From Leishmania martiniquensis (Eukaryota; Euglenozoa; Kinetoplastea; Trypanosomatida; Trypanosomatidae), in NCBI RefSeq assembly GCF_017916325.1, contig NC_090137.1, forward strand, positions 186,001 to 250,000: a DNA stretch of 64,000 nt. The letters run 5' to 3'. Position numbers and translations under genes: made by a program. Shown piece after piece: positions 1 to 10,800 of this stretch. Numbering within the stretch: position 1 is the first letter of the stretch; each line of letters opens with the position of its first letter. The notes under the pieces were generated by a model, which saw nothing but the letters and a program-made list of their open reading frames with translations, had not been told where the DNA came from and made no database searches.

Positions 1-928
1 CGCTGCATCACCGCCACAGCAGCAGCAGCAGCGGTAAGACGAGGGAAGAGGAGTGGGAGCGGCAGAGGCGGCAGCGTTTTTTTTCTTTTTTATCCAGTTC
101 AGTACCTCACGCCACTAGCCCGTGCAGTCTCTGACAAGGGAGAGGGAGACGTGTGTGCGTGTGCGTATGTGTGTGAAAGGGGGAGGGCGGCGGCGCTGTC
201 GTCGGTATTGATGCACGTACGCCGAGGTAGCGGCCGTCATCCCCCTCTCCCTCTCCGCTAAGGATCGATGAAGAGACGTGTTCTATGCCCGATCACCCCA
301 GACAGCGCCGCCGCCACCGCCACCGCCGCCCCTCATCCGCATTCGTCGTCCACCATTGAAAGTGACCCCGGCCAGGTCAGCATCTTTCGAACATGACGGA
401 GCGGCACCCAGAGGGGGGAGGGAGGGAGGGGAAGTCACTTGCCTTCGCTGCCTGTCTTCTCCCCTTCTCAGAATTGCGAGCTTAGCGTGGAGCCGAGAGA
501 GCGAGCGAGAGGGAGCTGCAGAGAGGCACTCCACACACACATACACATTCGACCGCCACACACACACACACATAGGATGCCCTCCCCCTCCCGCTGCCAT
601 CACTTATACGCCAATGGCACCGTTACTTACCCACTAGCGGCCCCAAACACGCGCACACACGCACAGACTGCACCACACGCAACGGCACTCCACATCGACA
701 GAGATATACATATCTCTGTGCGTGTGTGTATAGATATATATAACGCAGAGAGAGAGGGAGGGGAGAGGGGGCGCAGAGAGCGGCACCAATGCACCGGTGC
801 GGCGAAGGCGTCAGCAGCGCTGCAACCCCTTCGTGGTGCTCAGCTTCACTTCACTTCCCCTTTCGTGCTGGAGCGGGTGGAGCTGGAGCTGGGGGGAGGG
901 CATTCTCTCTGGGCATGCGGGCGGTGCG
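1..928. other. intergenic region downstream of RPN6
   Basis: No gene is supported here. The stretch holds purine-rich runs, CA/TG dinucleotide tracts (about 529-570 and 650-670) and a TA/TG-rich patch near 700-742. It should carry the RPN6 3' UTR and splice signals for the next gene beyond the window. Open frames are low-complexity His/Thr/Arg translations of the repeats. Confidence 0.7.
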
Positions 929-2530
929 TCACTTGTGCGTATCACCGGGCCCTTTCTCTTTGCTGCCGTTGTCGGACGTGTCGAACTTGCCGCCCCGGTC
1001 GCCTGCGGTGTCCTTGCTGCTGTGGGCACCGTCTCGCTGAGGTCTGCGGCTCCGCCCATCCTCTTCCCCCTCCTTCGTCTTGGCACCCTTGTGCTTCGCG
1101 ATGTTCTCCTCGACGAGCGCGTCAAATTTGCCGTTCACCTTGTCAAAGAGCGCCGTGACGAGCGTGTTGTAGCCCTCCAGCGCCGTGAGTGCGTCCTGAT
1201 AGAGCGTCGTCGGCGCCTGGTCCGCCGCGGCTACGGCGTCCGCAGCGTTCTCGTAGAAGTCCACGATGCCGTCCTTGCCGGGCTTTGTCGCCTCCGCCGC
1301 GTCGTCGTCGAAGACGATGAGGCAGCGGTGCTGCTGATCGACGATGCCGCGCAGCTTTCGGTCGAGAATAAGCTGCGACAGCTTCTGCTCGACCACCATC
1401 GCATCCAACTTCAGAAGGCTGCTCACGTACGCGATCTGCACACGGTTGTAGGGCGACACGACCTTCAGCAGATGGCGCTCCAGCAGCGTGTTATACATGT
1501 CGTTCACCTGCCGACGCACCACTTCGTCAGCGAGGAGGTTGGTGTCACTGCTGCCGCCGGCGCAGAACTCCTCTGCCTCGGCACGACACTTGGCCAGAAT
1601 GCTGTTGAAGAGATGTGTGTCTTGCTTGTTGTAGGCGTCCGCAATGCCGCGCAGCGCGTCCACGTCGGCGCCCTTGTACTCCAGCACGCTCTTGGATGAG
1701 AGCAGCGTAGCAAGCTCGTCGGGGCTATCCGTAGAGATCTTTGACAAGATCATGTATCGAAGCGAGCGGCGGGCCTGGCGGGCCTGGTCGCCCAGCTGGT
1801 GGAACCCTTCAAAGGCTTCGTACAGGTATGAGTACGCTGTCTTGTTGTCCTTCTCCTCCGCGTGCAGCACGCCGGACTGGAGGTCGATCTCCGCCTGAGA
1901 GAGGGGAGGGCAGTAGATGCTGTTCGCTGTCGTGCGTGCCGAGACCAGCGCCGCCCTGGCCTTCTGGATATCCATGACGGCATAGTACAGCTTGCTCTCC
2001 AGGAGGTAGATGTCGAGCAGCAGCGTGCGGTCGTCCAGGCGGCGCACCTCCTTTAGCAGGGTGCTCAGCGACGCCAGCGCGTCATTCTTGCGGTTCTCAG
2101 CAAACAAGATCTCCACGTAGCGAAGCTGCAGGCGGTGGCGCAGGAAGGTGCGACGCTCCTTGCGGGCCCAGTCTACCGTCTCCAAGCACACCGCCTCCTG
2201 CTGCTTCAGCGGCACGCCGCACTGCACAATGTGCTCGAACAGCTTCCGCACCATCTTCGTTGTCTTCGCCTTTGGCAGCACCTGGAAGAAGGGCCGCACA
2301 TCTGACAGCAACTGGATAGCAGCCTCGCCATCCTTCGTGACAGTCAGCAGCTCCGCCAGCCGGTGCACCGCCTGCTCCTTCGCCCGGATCGAGTCCCCGT
2401 CATCCGCCTCGACCTCTGTCGCGACGATAGACTGCAGCAGCGCGCGCGCCGTCGAGCGTTCACCCTTGCCATAGTGCTCCTCAGCCACCTCGAGGGTGTG
2501 GGCACAGTCGACGGCACTGCCGGGAGTCAT
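929..2530 (-). CDS. RPN6: 26S proteasome non-ATPase regulatory subunit RPN6 (PSMD11)
   Basis: RPN6 is a PCI-domain scaffold of the 19S lid that clamps lid, base and 20S core of the 26S proteasome. The 533-residue product shows an N-terminal helical solenoid (about residues 1-300, with motifs such as LLLDIYLLESKLY and LYEAFEGF). A PCI/winged-helix follows near residues 355-405, where VQIAYVSSLLKL and VEQKLSQLILDRKL correspond closely to the animal and yeast winged-helix. The usual C-terminal helices come next (LYQDALTALEGYNTLV). Animal and yeast orthologues are about 420-435 residues; here there is an extra highly charged, probably disordered tail of about 60 residues rich in Lys, Asp and Gly. 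The ATG at 2530 gives the expected N terminus and the stop is TGA. A candidate trans-splice acceptor AG lies at 2567-2568. Confidence 0.93.
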   Translation of the reverse strand: MTPGSAVDCAHTLEVAEEHYGKGERSTARALLQSIVATEVEADDGDSIRAKEQAVHRLAELLTVTKDGEAAIQLLSDVRPFFQVLPKAKTTKMVRKLFEHIVQCGVPLKQQEAVCLETVDWARKERRTFLRHRLQLRYVEILFAENRKNDALASLSTLLKEVRRLDDRTLLLDIYLLESKLYYAVMDIQKARAALVSARTTANSIYCPPLSQAEIDLQSGVLHAEEKDNKTAYSYLYEAFEGFHQLGDQARQARRSLRYMILSKISTDSPDELATLLSSKSVLEYKGADVDALRGIADAYNKQDTHLFNSILAKCRAEAEEFCAGGSSDTNLLADEVVRRQVNDMYNTLLERHLLKVVSPYNRVQIAYVSSLLKLDAMVVEQKLSQLILDRKLRGIVDQQHRCLIVFDDDAAEATKPGKDGIVDFYENAADAVAAADQAPTTLYQDALTALEGYNTLVTALFDKVNGKFDALVEENIAKHKGAKTKEGEEDGRSRRPQRDGAHSSKDTAGDRGGKFDTSDNGSKEKGPGDTHK

Positions 2531-3709
2531 GGAAGCAACGGCTGGTGGGGTGTGGAAGCAAAGGTGCTGAGCGGGTAGTGGTGGTCGTGGTGGTAGAAAG
2601 AGAGCGTTGAGAACGCGAAGGCCGCGCGAGGCAGGTCACGCAGAGGCCCTCTCTGTCTCAGTCAGGTCGGCCGGGGTGGCTCCGCGCGCACAGCTTGAGC
2701 TACACGTTTCCGCCGTCTTAATATCTGATTCGCCCCGCCTCGATCAGGCGTTGTGCGGTACCTCTCCACGCAGAGATGACGCGGGCGCCCAACGCGTAGA
2801 ACGGAATCGCTCGCTGAGGTCCGGGGGGAGCCAACGCGGAAGACCAGGAGGGGAGGAGCTGCTCTTCTGCGATGCTGGCGAAGGGGTGCAGGAATAGCGG
2901 CACGCGCGAGCGAGACGACGGAGAGGGAGAGATGGTGAGAGTAGGGGGGAGGGGGAGGGGGGAGGGGCTGGGATGACAATCGGTTGCTACCGCCGAATAC
3001 ATAAACCAAGAAGAGATACGAATGCTCCTGAGAGGTGTGCGGGTGCGTGTGTGAGTAGAAGCCGGAAGAGGGAAGGAGGGAGGAGAGGGGGGAGGAGAGG
3101 TGCATATAGGCGGCTTGTGCGAGTGTCATGCGGGACATTCGCACAGAAAAATACGGCCCCACGCAAGCCAGCGGCAGGCGTCTTGCGCACAGCATTGATG
3201 CTGAGCGGAGAAGGTGAAATGAAAACGAACCCCCGCGGTCCCCTTCATAAGCACGGGGGGAGCGGTTCGCCGCATTCAAGTCGGCATACCGCGGCCGCCG
3301 CCCCTTCGCTCTGTTGTCATGCCAAGACGCTGTTTCGCCTCTGCGAGTGAGTGAGTCAGAGAGAGGGGGGGCAGGAGCGCCAAGAGAAGAGGCGAAAGAG
3401 CGGCCAAGTACCACCCCGGCATGCGGCAAGTATGTGACGATCCCACGCCATCACTCATCCCCGCACTCTGTCTCTCTGTCTCTCTGTCTCTGTGTGTGTC
3501 ACTCTTTGTTGCTCCTCTCATAGCTCGAATGGGCACACACACACAAGCACGCGCACGTCCACCGCCACTACGTAGACGGGGGGTTGAAGTCGTGTGGTGG
3601 GGTTACACAAACGCTTCCTTAACAAGCGCGCGAGCTTACCGCCGCATCTTCTGCGAGCGCGTTAGTCGTCTCTTCACGTTGGGGGAGGGAGGGGGGAAGA
3701 GGTGATACC
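2531..3709. other. intergenic region between TRM7 and RPN6
   Basis: No gene is supported. The plus strand is strongly purine-rich at about 2909-2971 and 3065-3103, giving polypyrimidine tracts on the transcribed strand that could direct trans-splicing of RPN6 and polyadenylation of TRM7. A CT/GT-rich patch occupies about 3466-3500. Confidence 0.7.
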
Positions 3710-4999
3710 TCACTGCTGCTCGGCACCGTCGCTGTGGTTACCGCGATCTATGGTACCCGTCGTCAGCGCCTCCACGCGTGTCTTTTTCTTCTGTGACCCC
3801 CCTCGCCCCGCCTGCGTTTCACATTCATCGGCGAGCGTGGCGGATGGTGGCAGAGAAGTAAAAGCGGCGGCGGTCAGGTACGGTGCTTGCAGTGGCGGCT
3901 GCACCGGCAGGAGCACGTCGGCCTCCTCATCCCTGTCGTAGCACATGTCCGCATCAAAGCCCCATAGGTCGCCGCAGGAGAGGAATGGGGCGAGAACTTT
4001 ACTAGCCAGCGCGCACGTCGTGCGCTTGCCGTCGCGGGTAATGTCCTGCGCGGCTGCGGCGCCGGCGGCCGACGCGGGTGGGGGGGTGGGCGCATTCGTT
4101 TCATAGCAGTAGGACGGCGCCTCCGGCGTAAAGCCGCTGGCGCGAAGTGGGCCACCGCGTACGGCGGAGCCCTCGCCGCACCCCCCTCTCACACCCTCCC
4201 CATCCTCGGGCGCAGCGGCGTCGAGGAGCCGCGGCACGTACCCGGGCGGCATCTGGAAGCCCTGACAAAGAAGGAAACTTTCCATGGACGCGTTGCGCGA
4301 CGACTTGGGCTTCACCACGCGAACCTGTGCGAAGAAGATCTCACTTTTGGCGACCAGGAAGGCTGTGTTGGGGCCGCGGAACATCTTCGTCAAGAAGCAG
4401 CCGCCGGCCCGCAGCACGAGTGTCGTTATGTGCAACGCCGCCAGCAGCAGGTGGTGTTGCAGGTACTCGTCCAGCTCGTGCATGCCCGTCACGTCGGGCG
4501 CGCCGTCGCAGACGACGATGTCCGCCTTCCGCAGCGGCCCAGTGGGTAAGGGAGGGGAGGGAGGAGATGTGGAAGGGCCGCTGGCGGGCTGCTGCTGCTC
4601 GTCGTCGAGGCTCCGCACCCCACTCGACTCCGACGCGTTCAGGAGGCGAACGATCTCCTGCGCAGTCCCCTCAGCCGTTATGTCACCCTGCAGGATGGTG
4701 ACTCCGTCGATGGGGGCCATCTCTTGCAGGTCCACCGCCACCACGCGCGGCGGCGGCGGCGGCGGGGCAGCCGCCGCCGCCGCGTTAGCGCCGATCCTCT
4801 TGAAGTGCTGCGCAAGCACCTGCGACCAGCTGCCGGGCGCCGCACACAGGTCTACCGCCCCGGTGCGGATCTGCGCTGGGTCGAGGATGTTGAACTCTTC
4901 ATGAATCTGAAGCAGCTTGTACGCACTGCGGGCACGGTAGCCCTCCTCCTTGGCCTTGCGGTAATAAATATCGCGCTTGTCCTTGGAGGCGCGGCCCAT
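3710..4999 (-). CDS. TRM7: TRM7/FTSJ1-type tRNA ribose 2'-O-methyltransferase
   Basis: This is an FtsJ-family SAM-dependent enzyme, 429 residues from the ATG at 4999, predicted to 2'-O-methylate nucleotides 32 and 34 of the tRNA anticodon loop. The N terminus MGRASKDKRDIYYRKAKEEG is typical of TRM7. The SAM-binding motif VDLCAAPGSWSQVL spans residues 49-62. The catalytic K-D-K-E tetrad of the family can be assigned to Lys28, Asp165 (VVCDGAPD), Lys205 (FLTKMF) and Glu240 (ASMESF). The KPKSSRNASMESFLLCQGF stretch is TRM7-specific rather than rRNA-type RrmJ. Low-complexity insertions sit between the strands (Ala/Pro at 73-84, Ser/Pro at about 124-156), and the C-terminal part after about residue 265 is poorly ordered. 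The frame stays open upstream to 5305, but that part looks non-coding and lies before the likely splice acceptor. Confidence 0.93.
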   Translation of the reverse strand: MGRASKDKRDIYYRKAKEEGYRARSAYKLLQIHEEFNILDPAQIRTGAVDLCAAPGSWSQVLAQHFKRIGANAAAAAAPPPPPPRVVAVDLQEMAPIDGVTILQGDITAEGTAQEIVRLLNASESSGVRSLDDEQQQPASGPSTSPPSPPLPTGPLRKADIVVCDGAPDVTGMHELDEYLQHHLLLAALHITTLVLRAGGCFLTKMFRGPNTAFLVAKSEIFFAQVRVVKPKSSRNASMESFLLCQGFQMPPGYVPRLLDAAAPEDGEGVRGGCGEGSAVRGGPLRASGFTPEAPSYCYETNAPTPPPASAAGAAAAQDITRDGKRTTCALASKVLAPFLSCGDLWGFDADMCYDRDEEADVLLPVQPPLQAPYLTAAAFTSLPPSATLADECETQAGRGGSQKKKTRVEALTTGTIDRGNHSDGAEQQ

Positions 5000-6213
5000 C
5001 GTCGGTGACTCGCTCGCTCTCTGGTGCGTCGGCGACGTGGGGATATGTGCGAACGGGGGCAGGGCGAGAGGGGAGAGGGGAGGCGAAGGCACCCGCGAGG
5101 AGAGATGGACTCGGCCACGTAGAAGGTCAGACCGCGTCAGCCAAGGCGATCGCGCGGATACAGGAAGCAGCAGCTCCTTGACAAGAGGCAAGAAGAGGGC
5201 GAGGGCATTCAGGGACGATTTTCTGCCCCCCCCACGCGCAGCGGAGAGAAGCACTGCCGATGCATGAAGGCAGAGGTGGTGATGATGTGCAAGCGCGGCG
5301 CACATGGACGCCTAACGAGCACAGGCGAAAGGGCTTCATGGGTGCGTGCGCCTGCGCCAGTGCACCACGGGGGGGAGGGGGTCGAAGACGATGCATCGCG
5401 GCGCAGATCCGGCTGCAGGGAGGGAGGGGGGAGTGCCTTCTGCCCTCCACCTCTATCCGAGCGCAGACCTTCCCCGAGACCAGCCTTCGCCATCCCAGTT
5501 GCGCTGCAGCCAAGGATCCTCCCTCATTGCGCGTGCATGGCCATCGATGCGGGTGGTGCCTCCGCTTTACCACCGCATCGTTTGCCTTGACCCTTTCATG
5601 ACACTGTGCGTCTTAGTCTCAGTCGCTCGATGGTTGGACTCGTTGTCTTCGCAAGCACAAGGAGGGCGTGAGAGGTGAAGGCGAAGCAGCGATACTGCGG
5701 TAGATGAAACGCCGGCCATGCCGACTCCGAGAGGCAGAGAGGGACGCGGCAGAGGATGGGCGTGTCGGTGATGCCCCCCATCCACCCACCCATCCATCCA
5801 CCCTCTCACGCAGTCGCATGACAGCTCTCAAAGCGCCTCCGACCACTACTTCCGTTTCCCCTGCCCACCTGGGTCAACACACACACTGCCAAACACGCAC
5901 GCACCCACTCCCATATGTCCGGGAAGCTGCAGCGCAGCGGCACACGTGACTGCTTGTAATTGTGTGTGTGTGTTTTAGTGCTGCTGAGTGGCTCCGGAGT
6001 GCGTCAGCGGCTTATATGCACTCGCCCGTGCCGCCCGAGAAGAGAGGGGAAAGGGGGCGTCGATCAAATTGAGTCGTCCGCGCGCATACGTCGAGGAAAG
6101 GGGGGCCCGTTCGCGCCACTTTCCTGGAGCGAGCCCCGTCCCTCTTACCACTTCTCCCTCTCCCTCACTCTCGCTCTGCATCCCCAGCACGCACATCCGC
6201 GTCCCGGCACATG
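5000..6213. other. intergenic region between UBC9 and TRM7
   Basis: No gene is supported. It contains the TRM7 splice region at its low-coordinate end, a short (CCATCCACC)-type tandem at about 5778-5802, a GT tract at 5961-5972 and purine-rich blocks. Open frames on both strands lack recognisable protein character. Confidence 0.65.
5021..5105 (-). promoter_or_regulatory. candidate trans-splice signal of TRM7
   Basis: On the transcribed strand a C/T-rich tract (5105 down to about 5046) is followed by the first AG, read at 5022-5021. This leaves a 21-nt 5' UTR before the ATG at 4999 with no upstream ATG. The arrangement matches the polypyrimidine-then-AG logic of trypanosomatid spliced-leader addition and argues against the longer upstream frame. 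The exact acceptor is inferred. Confidence 0.45.
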
Positions 6214-6867
6214 CTAACCTTTCCAGTGATGCTTGCGCACCTCCTCCCGAACGCGCGCCTCGTACTCCTTGATATCACGCATGTACACCCTGTACGGCTC
6301 CTCCTGGGCCGGATCCTTGATGTTCGGGTGATCGAGAAGCTCCTGAATGGCGAGCAGTATCTGCTTGATCGTAATGTTAGGGCGCCAGTCCTTCTCCTCG
6401 TTCAGGATGGAGAGGCACACCGTGCCGCTCGGGTACACGTTGGGGTGGAATAGCACCGGCGTGAAGACGCACTTGGGCGGCTTGGTCGGGTAGTCCTCCG
6501 TGAAGTGGAGGCGGAGGCGGAACTCACCGCCCTCCCACGGGGTACCGGGCTTGCCAGGAATGCCCGCTTCCCAGTGAAGCAGGTCCAGCCCAGCCGGGAT
6601 GGCGGCTGCGGCGGGGCCCCTCGCCGCAGCCGCACCCGAAGGGGAAACCGTCACAGAGGAAGACGAGGCGGCCGTGTCACCGGTTACCGCGCCGACAGTC
6701 GCGCGCAGAGACGACGGTGCCCCTTCGCGCATGTGCTTGACACCGCTGAGGCGCTCGCTGCCTGTGGTGATCTCGAGCGGCTTCGCCCAAAACCCATAGG
6801 GTCGGTCTTTTCGCCAGGCCCTGCGCTCCTCACGCAGTCGAGACTGCGCCAGAGACAGTCCTGACAT
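6214..6867 (-). CDS. UBC9: SUMO-conjugating enzyme E2 UBC9, with internal insertion
   Basis: UBC9 receives SUMO from the E1 and transfers it to target lysines. The 217-residue product has the E2 core: N-terminal helix ([17 protein letters not shown]), HPN motif at 141-143, catalytic Cys151 in [16 protein letters not shown], and the C-terminal helices ([27 protein letters not shown]). The UBC9-specific [11 protein letters not shown] loop is present at 104-114. UBC9 is normally about 158 residues. The extra length is a Ser/Ala/Gly-rich insertion at about residues 33-91, between the first helix/strand and the HWEAGIPG strand. The start is the ATG at 6867, only 12 nt after a strong polypyrimidine-AG junction; the in-frame extension to 6945 lies inside that tract and is rejected. 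Confidence 0.95.
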   Translation of the reverse strand: MSGLSLAQSRLREERRAWRKDRPYGFWAKPLEITTGSERLSGVKHMREGAPSSLRATVGAVTGDTAASSSSVTVSPSGAAAARGPAAAAIPAGLDLLHWEAGIPGKPGTPWEGGEFRLRLHFTEDYPTKPPKCVFTPVLFHPNVYPSGTVCLSILNEEKDWRPNITIKQILLAIQELLDHPNIKDPAQEEPYRVYMRDIKEYEARVREEVRKHHWKG

Positions 6868-6879
6868 GAAATGTGTGCG

Positions 6880-6906
6880 CTGGAGGGGGAGAAGAGGGGA
6901 GGGGGA
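6880..6906 (-). promoter_or_regulatory. candidate trans-splice signal of UBC9
   Basis: The transcribed strand reads an almost pure C/T tract (6906 to 6882) ending in CCTCCAG at 6880, the first AG after the tract. Splicing there would leave a 12-nt 5' UTR before the ATG at 6867. This placement fixes the start codon more firmly than the longer frame does. Confidence 0.5.
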
Positions 6907-7528
6907 CGCGATTTGGTATCGCAGGCCGTGTGCTCGCCTACGCACGTGTCGTTGCGGCAGTGAGCTCTGGCCAACCCTATATGTCTATGTGTGTGGTGGG
7001 GGGGGGGGGGGTAGAAGTGTGTGCGGTGGCGTCCTCGTGCGGGTAGGTGGGTGGGGTAGGCGCGCAGTTTAGCAGGGCGGAGAAGGGGCGATGGCAGTCG
7101 CAGCTGCGTACTAAGCGGCCGCCAAGCACGTGCAGCCTATCCTAAGAGGGAGAGAGGGGGGAGGCCAACCGCAGTGGCCGTCGCATGCGGCAGTGGTGAA
7201 GGGCGCGTGAGGGGAAAGGGGCCCGTTTTTCGGGGTCGGCCGCCACTGCTCCCCACTCCGGAGCGAAGACGCAGGCGCGCCTGCACACTGGACTGGGCTC
7301 TCGCGCGATGGAAGCCGAGCGCCACTGCAATGAATCCTCTTTGGCCGATGCGCGTGCGAAGGGCACGCCCGGCTGGCAATATATGTGTTGCCTGGAAGGG
7401 AGGGGGCAGACACGACACCGCCGACGCACAAGTTTGCCCCTCCACTCCCCTCTCTCTACCTCCTTCCCCCCACACACACACACTCCAGAGAATCACCCGA
7501 GGCCAGACACACACATACATGCACACGC

Positions 7529-7556
<28 letters not shown>
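7529..7556. repeat. TA microsatellite
   Basis: An alternating AT array (7529-7546, then interrupted copies to about 7556) follows CA-rich sequence from about 7507. Similar CA-then-TA blocks recur in other intergenic regions of this window. Confidence 0.9.
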
Positions 7557-7559
<3 letters not shown>

Positions 7560-7891
7560 CATAGGAGCGCGTGGAAATCGAACCAACAGACAACGCGTCC
7601 GCAGTCACCAGGTGAAGGAAAAGGGCCGGGAAGGGAAGGGGCGCGGGTGGCCTCACTTTCGCTTCGCATGCTGGCCACTACGGCCAACGCGAGCAGGACT
7701 TTACACAACGCCGCAACCGCGCAGGCGCCCGCCACTCACTGCCACACGCAAATCCAACAGCAAGCCGCTAAAAAAAAAAAAACGCAGCCGACTCAGTGTG
7801 TATGGGTGGGTGTGTGAGAGAGCGCACAGGACCGAGAAGGGAAGGAAAGGCGACAGGTACATCCGCAAACACCCTGAGGAAGGGCACCGGG

Positions 7892-10800
7892 TCAGCCCCC
7901 CAAGACACGTACGCAGCCAAGCGGCGGCACCACCTGCACAAACGGGTACGCGTGCGACCGTCGCGACACGGTGTCGACGTTGCGATTCATGCGCAGCGAC
8001 CCGGCAACGAACATGGTGGTGCCCAAGCGGACCTGCTGCTTTAGTAGCGTGGAAGGGACGAGGTCGCCGACACATCGCACAACAATCAGGTCCTCGTCCT
8101 CGTCCTCGTCTGCGTCCGCGTCGTCATCGGCAGCCGCATTGCTTCCCGTCGCGTCGGCAGAGACAGCACCTGACGATTCTGCAGACGAGTGGCGAACCGC
8201 CAAGACATACTGCAAAACTCGGGCCGCGCCGAGGAAGCCCTCCTGCACATCACGAACCGTGCCGATCAGGACTGTGTTCACCGCCGACCGCACATGTAGC
8301 TGAGGGGCCTCTGTGCTATCCGCCGTCGTCGCTGCCTCGGCGGAGAGTGGCGAGGGCGACGCGCCAGTGAGTGGGCCCTCAGAGCCGCGTACGCTGACAC
8401 GAATCGCTGCACCCTCGGCATCGCTGCCGACATCGCTCGCGGAACCCATGCCAGCCCTCTTCGAGGCGCTAAGCGCCTCTGCGGAGGTACTCTGCTGCCT
8501 AGGAAACAGGGTGCGGTACGCCTCCTGCACCGCCAGCAACTCGGCTCGCGCTAATACCTGCTGGTGCCTGGGAACCTGGTATAGACGCCGCCAGTCTGCA
8601 TCGGAGAGGCTGTCGCCTTCATCTCCACCGGTATCACCGTCTTCACCGTCGCGCGCAGCCACTGCCTCGCCACCCTCGTAGCGGCAGCCGGCGTGCTCAG
8701 ACTGCAAGTGGTCTTCAAGCGAATCCAGTAGCCGGAAGCGCGGTACCCGATTGGCGTACCAGCTCCACGCCTCAACATCCACTGTCAGGGGTCGGTCCTC
8801 GAGGGAGCCTGGCGTCGGCGCACTGTGTGTTGCTCTCGGTGAGGGCTCGACTACTCCAGCAGGCGACATCAGCGGCACGGCGGCAGCCGCGGCCCCTTTC
8901 CAATCCCCTTCCTGGTGCCGAGTCGCCCCTCCGTCTTCACCGCCGGCAACAGCGGCCGGCGCCTCGAAGGCGGTCGCCTCACCCTCTGCCCTCAGCGACG
9001 AGGGCAGCAGCGGCGCCATGATCTTCATCAAGTCTGGCAAAGTGCGCCGCTGGCACAGCGGACACGCATACGGCCTCGCTGCCCACCGCGACAACCACTC
9101 CATCTCCTCCGTCGCCAGAGCAGAGACGGCTTCGTCGGCTGCGCTACCCGCCGCCGTGCCAGACTGGGCCGCAGGCGACGCCGCGGCCTTCCTCGCAGCG
9201 GCGACCGCGGCGGCCTTACCCTCCACGTCAACGAACGGGTTGATCGGCTCTTTCTCTGACTCCACCAGAGCAGCATTGGGGCTGTCGCCGAACGGGTTCG
9301 GGTAGTGGCGGCTGAGCTCCGCAATGGACAGCTCCTGCGCGGTAGGTGCTGCGCCCAGAGCTGCGCCGCCGATGCCGCCACCGGCGGCGCCCACAGCACT
9401 ACCCGCGCCGAGAGTACCGTCGGCGTTGCGCCGCTGCGTCGGCAGCAGCCGGGCGGTGACTGCAGAGAAGGACAGCACCGGTGGCACAGAAGAATGGCGG
9501 CGCTTGATGCCCGGAGCAGCGCCCTCTGGGGTGGCTCGCACGGCAGCCCGCTCTCCTGATTTCTCCAGGTCAGTGCGGTTGTCGGCGGTACCCTCCACAA
9601 AGAGCACGCTGGGCATGAAAACGCGGCCATCGAGGCTGTCATAGCCCTGTTTGGGGTGTTGCCGGAGGTTCGCCAGCGTTGCTGGAGGAGCTGACAACTT
9701 CTCGATGTCGTCTCGCGCCAGCGCCACTTTGTCCCAGACCTCCTCAAGGAGGTGGTTGATGAGGGCGTCCTCTGGAAGGTCAACGCGTGGGGTTGAGCGA
9801 TACGCGGCCGCGCGGTCAAAGGTGGGAGGCTTGGCGTCACTCGAGGCGTTGGCGGTGTCCTTTGCAGTCGCAACGGCATCACTCGCCCCCCCTCTCTTCC
9901 CCCCCACCGCAGCTTTTCTCGGCGACGGGCCTGTCGTGCACGCGACAGACAAAGGCTCGGTGGTCACCGCGGCCGATAGGGGAGCAGCCCTCTCCTCATA
10001 CCTAATGATCTCACCAGGGCCCGGGCCCTCCATCACAACGGCGCTGTTGCTGCAGCCGCCGTTGCCCTGCTGTTCGTGGCGCTGCTGCACGTGCAGCTCG
10101 GCGGCGTTGAGTCGCCTGAATGCCCGGCCACACGCACTGCAGTGGTACAGCATTGACGCGTCAACCGGGTTTCGAATGGCAACCGTCTGTGCTTCTGCCT
10201 GCGTAACGCGGGCTGTCGCGCTGCCCTCCGCGAGGCCCACCTCATCGCATGAGGCTGTCTCCCCAGGCAAATCAAAGGTGGGCGCGCTGGAGACAGGGAC
10301 GTCCGCGCTTGATGCAGCAGCAGCTGCTGCTGCTGCTTCGGCCCGCCGTTGAGCCGGAATCCATAGCGAGCGCGTACCGGTCGTGGCGAAGGGCGGTGGG
10401 CCGTGGGTCGGGCGGTATGCGAGGCTTGAGGGATCCCTTATGAGCTCCGTCGCATCAGTCGCGCTTCCGCTGCTGATATCTTGCAAGCGCGTACGCCGGC
10501 CCTCGGAAGCTGGCGTGGCTGCTGACATGGCCGCTAGTCGTGCCTGCTGCGCGGCTGGGTAGATCGGCTCTGGCACAGCGGGCGGGCCGACGTTTGGAAT
10601 GGATGGCGCCAGCTGCGGTGGCACGTTGAGCCACACCTCGTGCTTGCGATGCGCCTCCTCGAGGAGGATGAGGTGCAGGTCGACACTGGAGAAGAGGAAT
10701 GTTTTGTAGAAGCACACCTCTGGATTTGCGCGATGCGACGACGACGACGACGGCTGCTGATGCTGCGCTGCCCCGGCACCGTCACTTCTTCTAGGAGGGT

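Larger units (their letters stand above)
6868..7891. other. intergenic region between KREPA1-like gene and UBC9
   Basis: No gene is supported. Notable are a run of 14 G at 6998-7011 (C on the transcribed strand), a CA-to-AT microsatellite at about 7509-7556, and a run of 13 A at 7770-7782 just downstream of the KREPA1-like stop codon. Confidence 0.65.

Noticed and set aside
5000..5305. N-terminal extension of TRM7
   Set aside because: Lies upstream of the likely splice acceptor and the family N terminus starts exactly at the ATG at 4999.
7174..8370. 398-residue plus-strand open frame spanning the spacer before the KREPA1-like gene
   Set aside because: It crosses a microsatellite (translated as Thr-His-Ile-Tyr repeats) and the antisense of KREPA1; no protein character.
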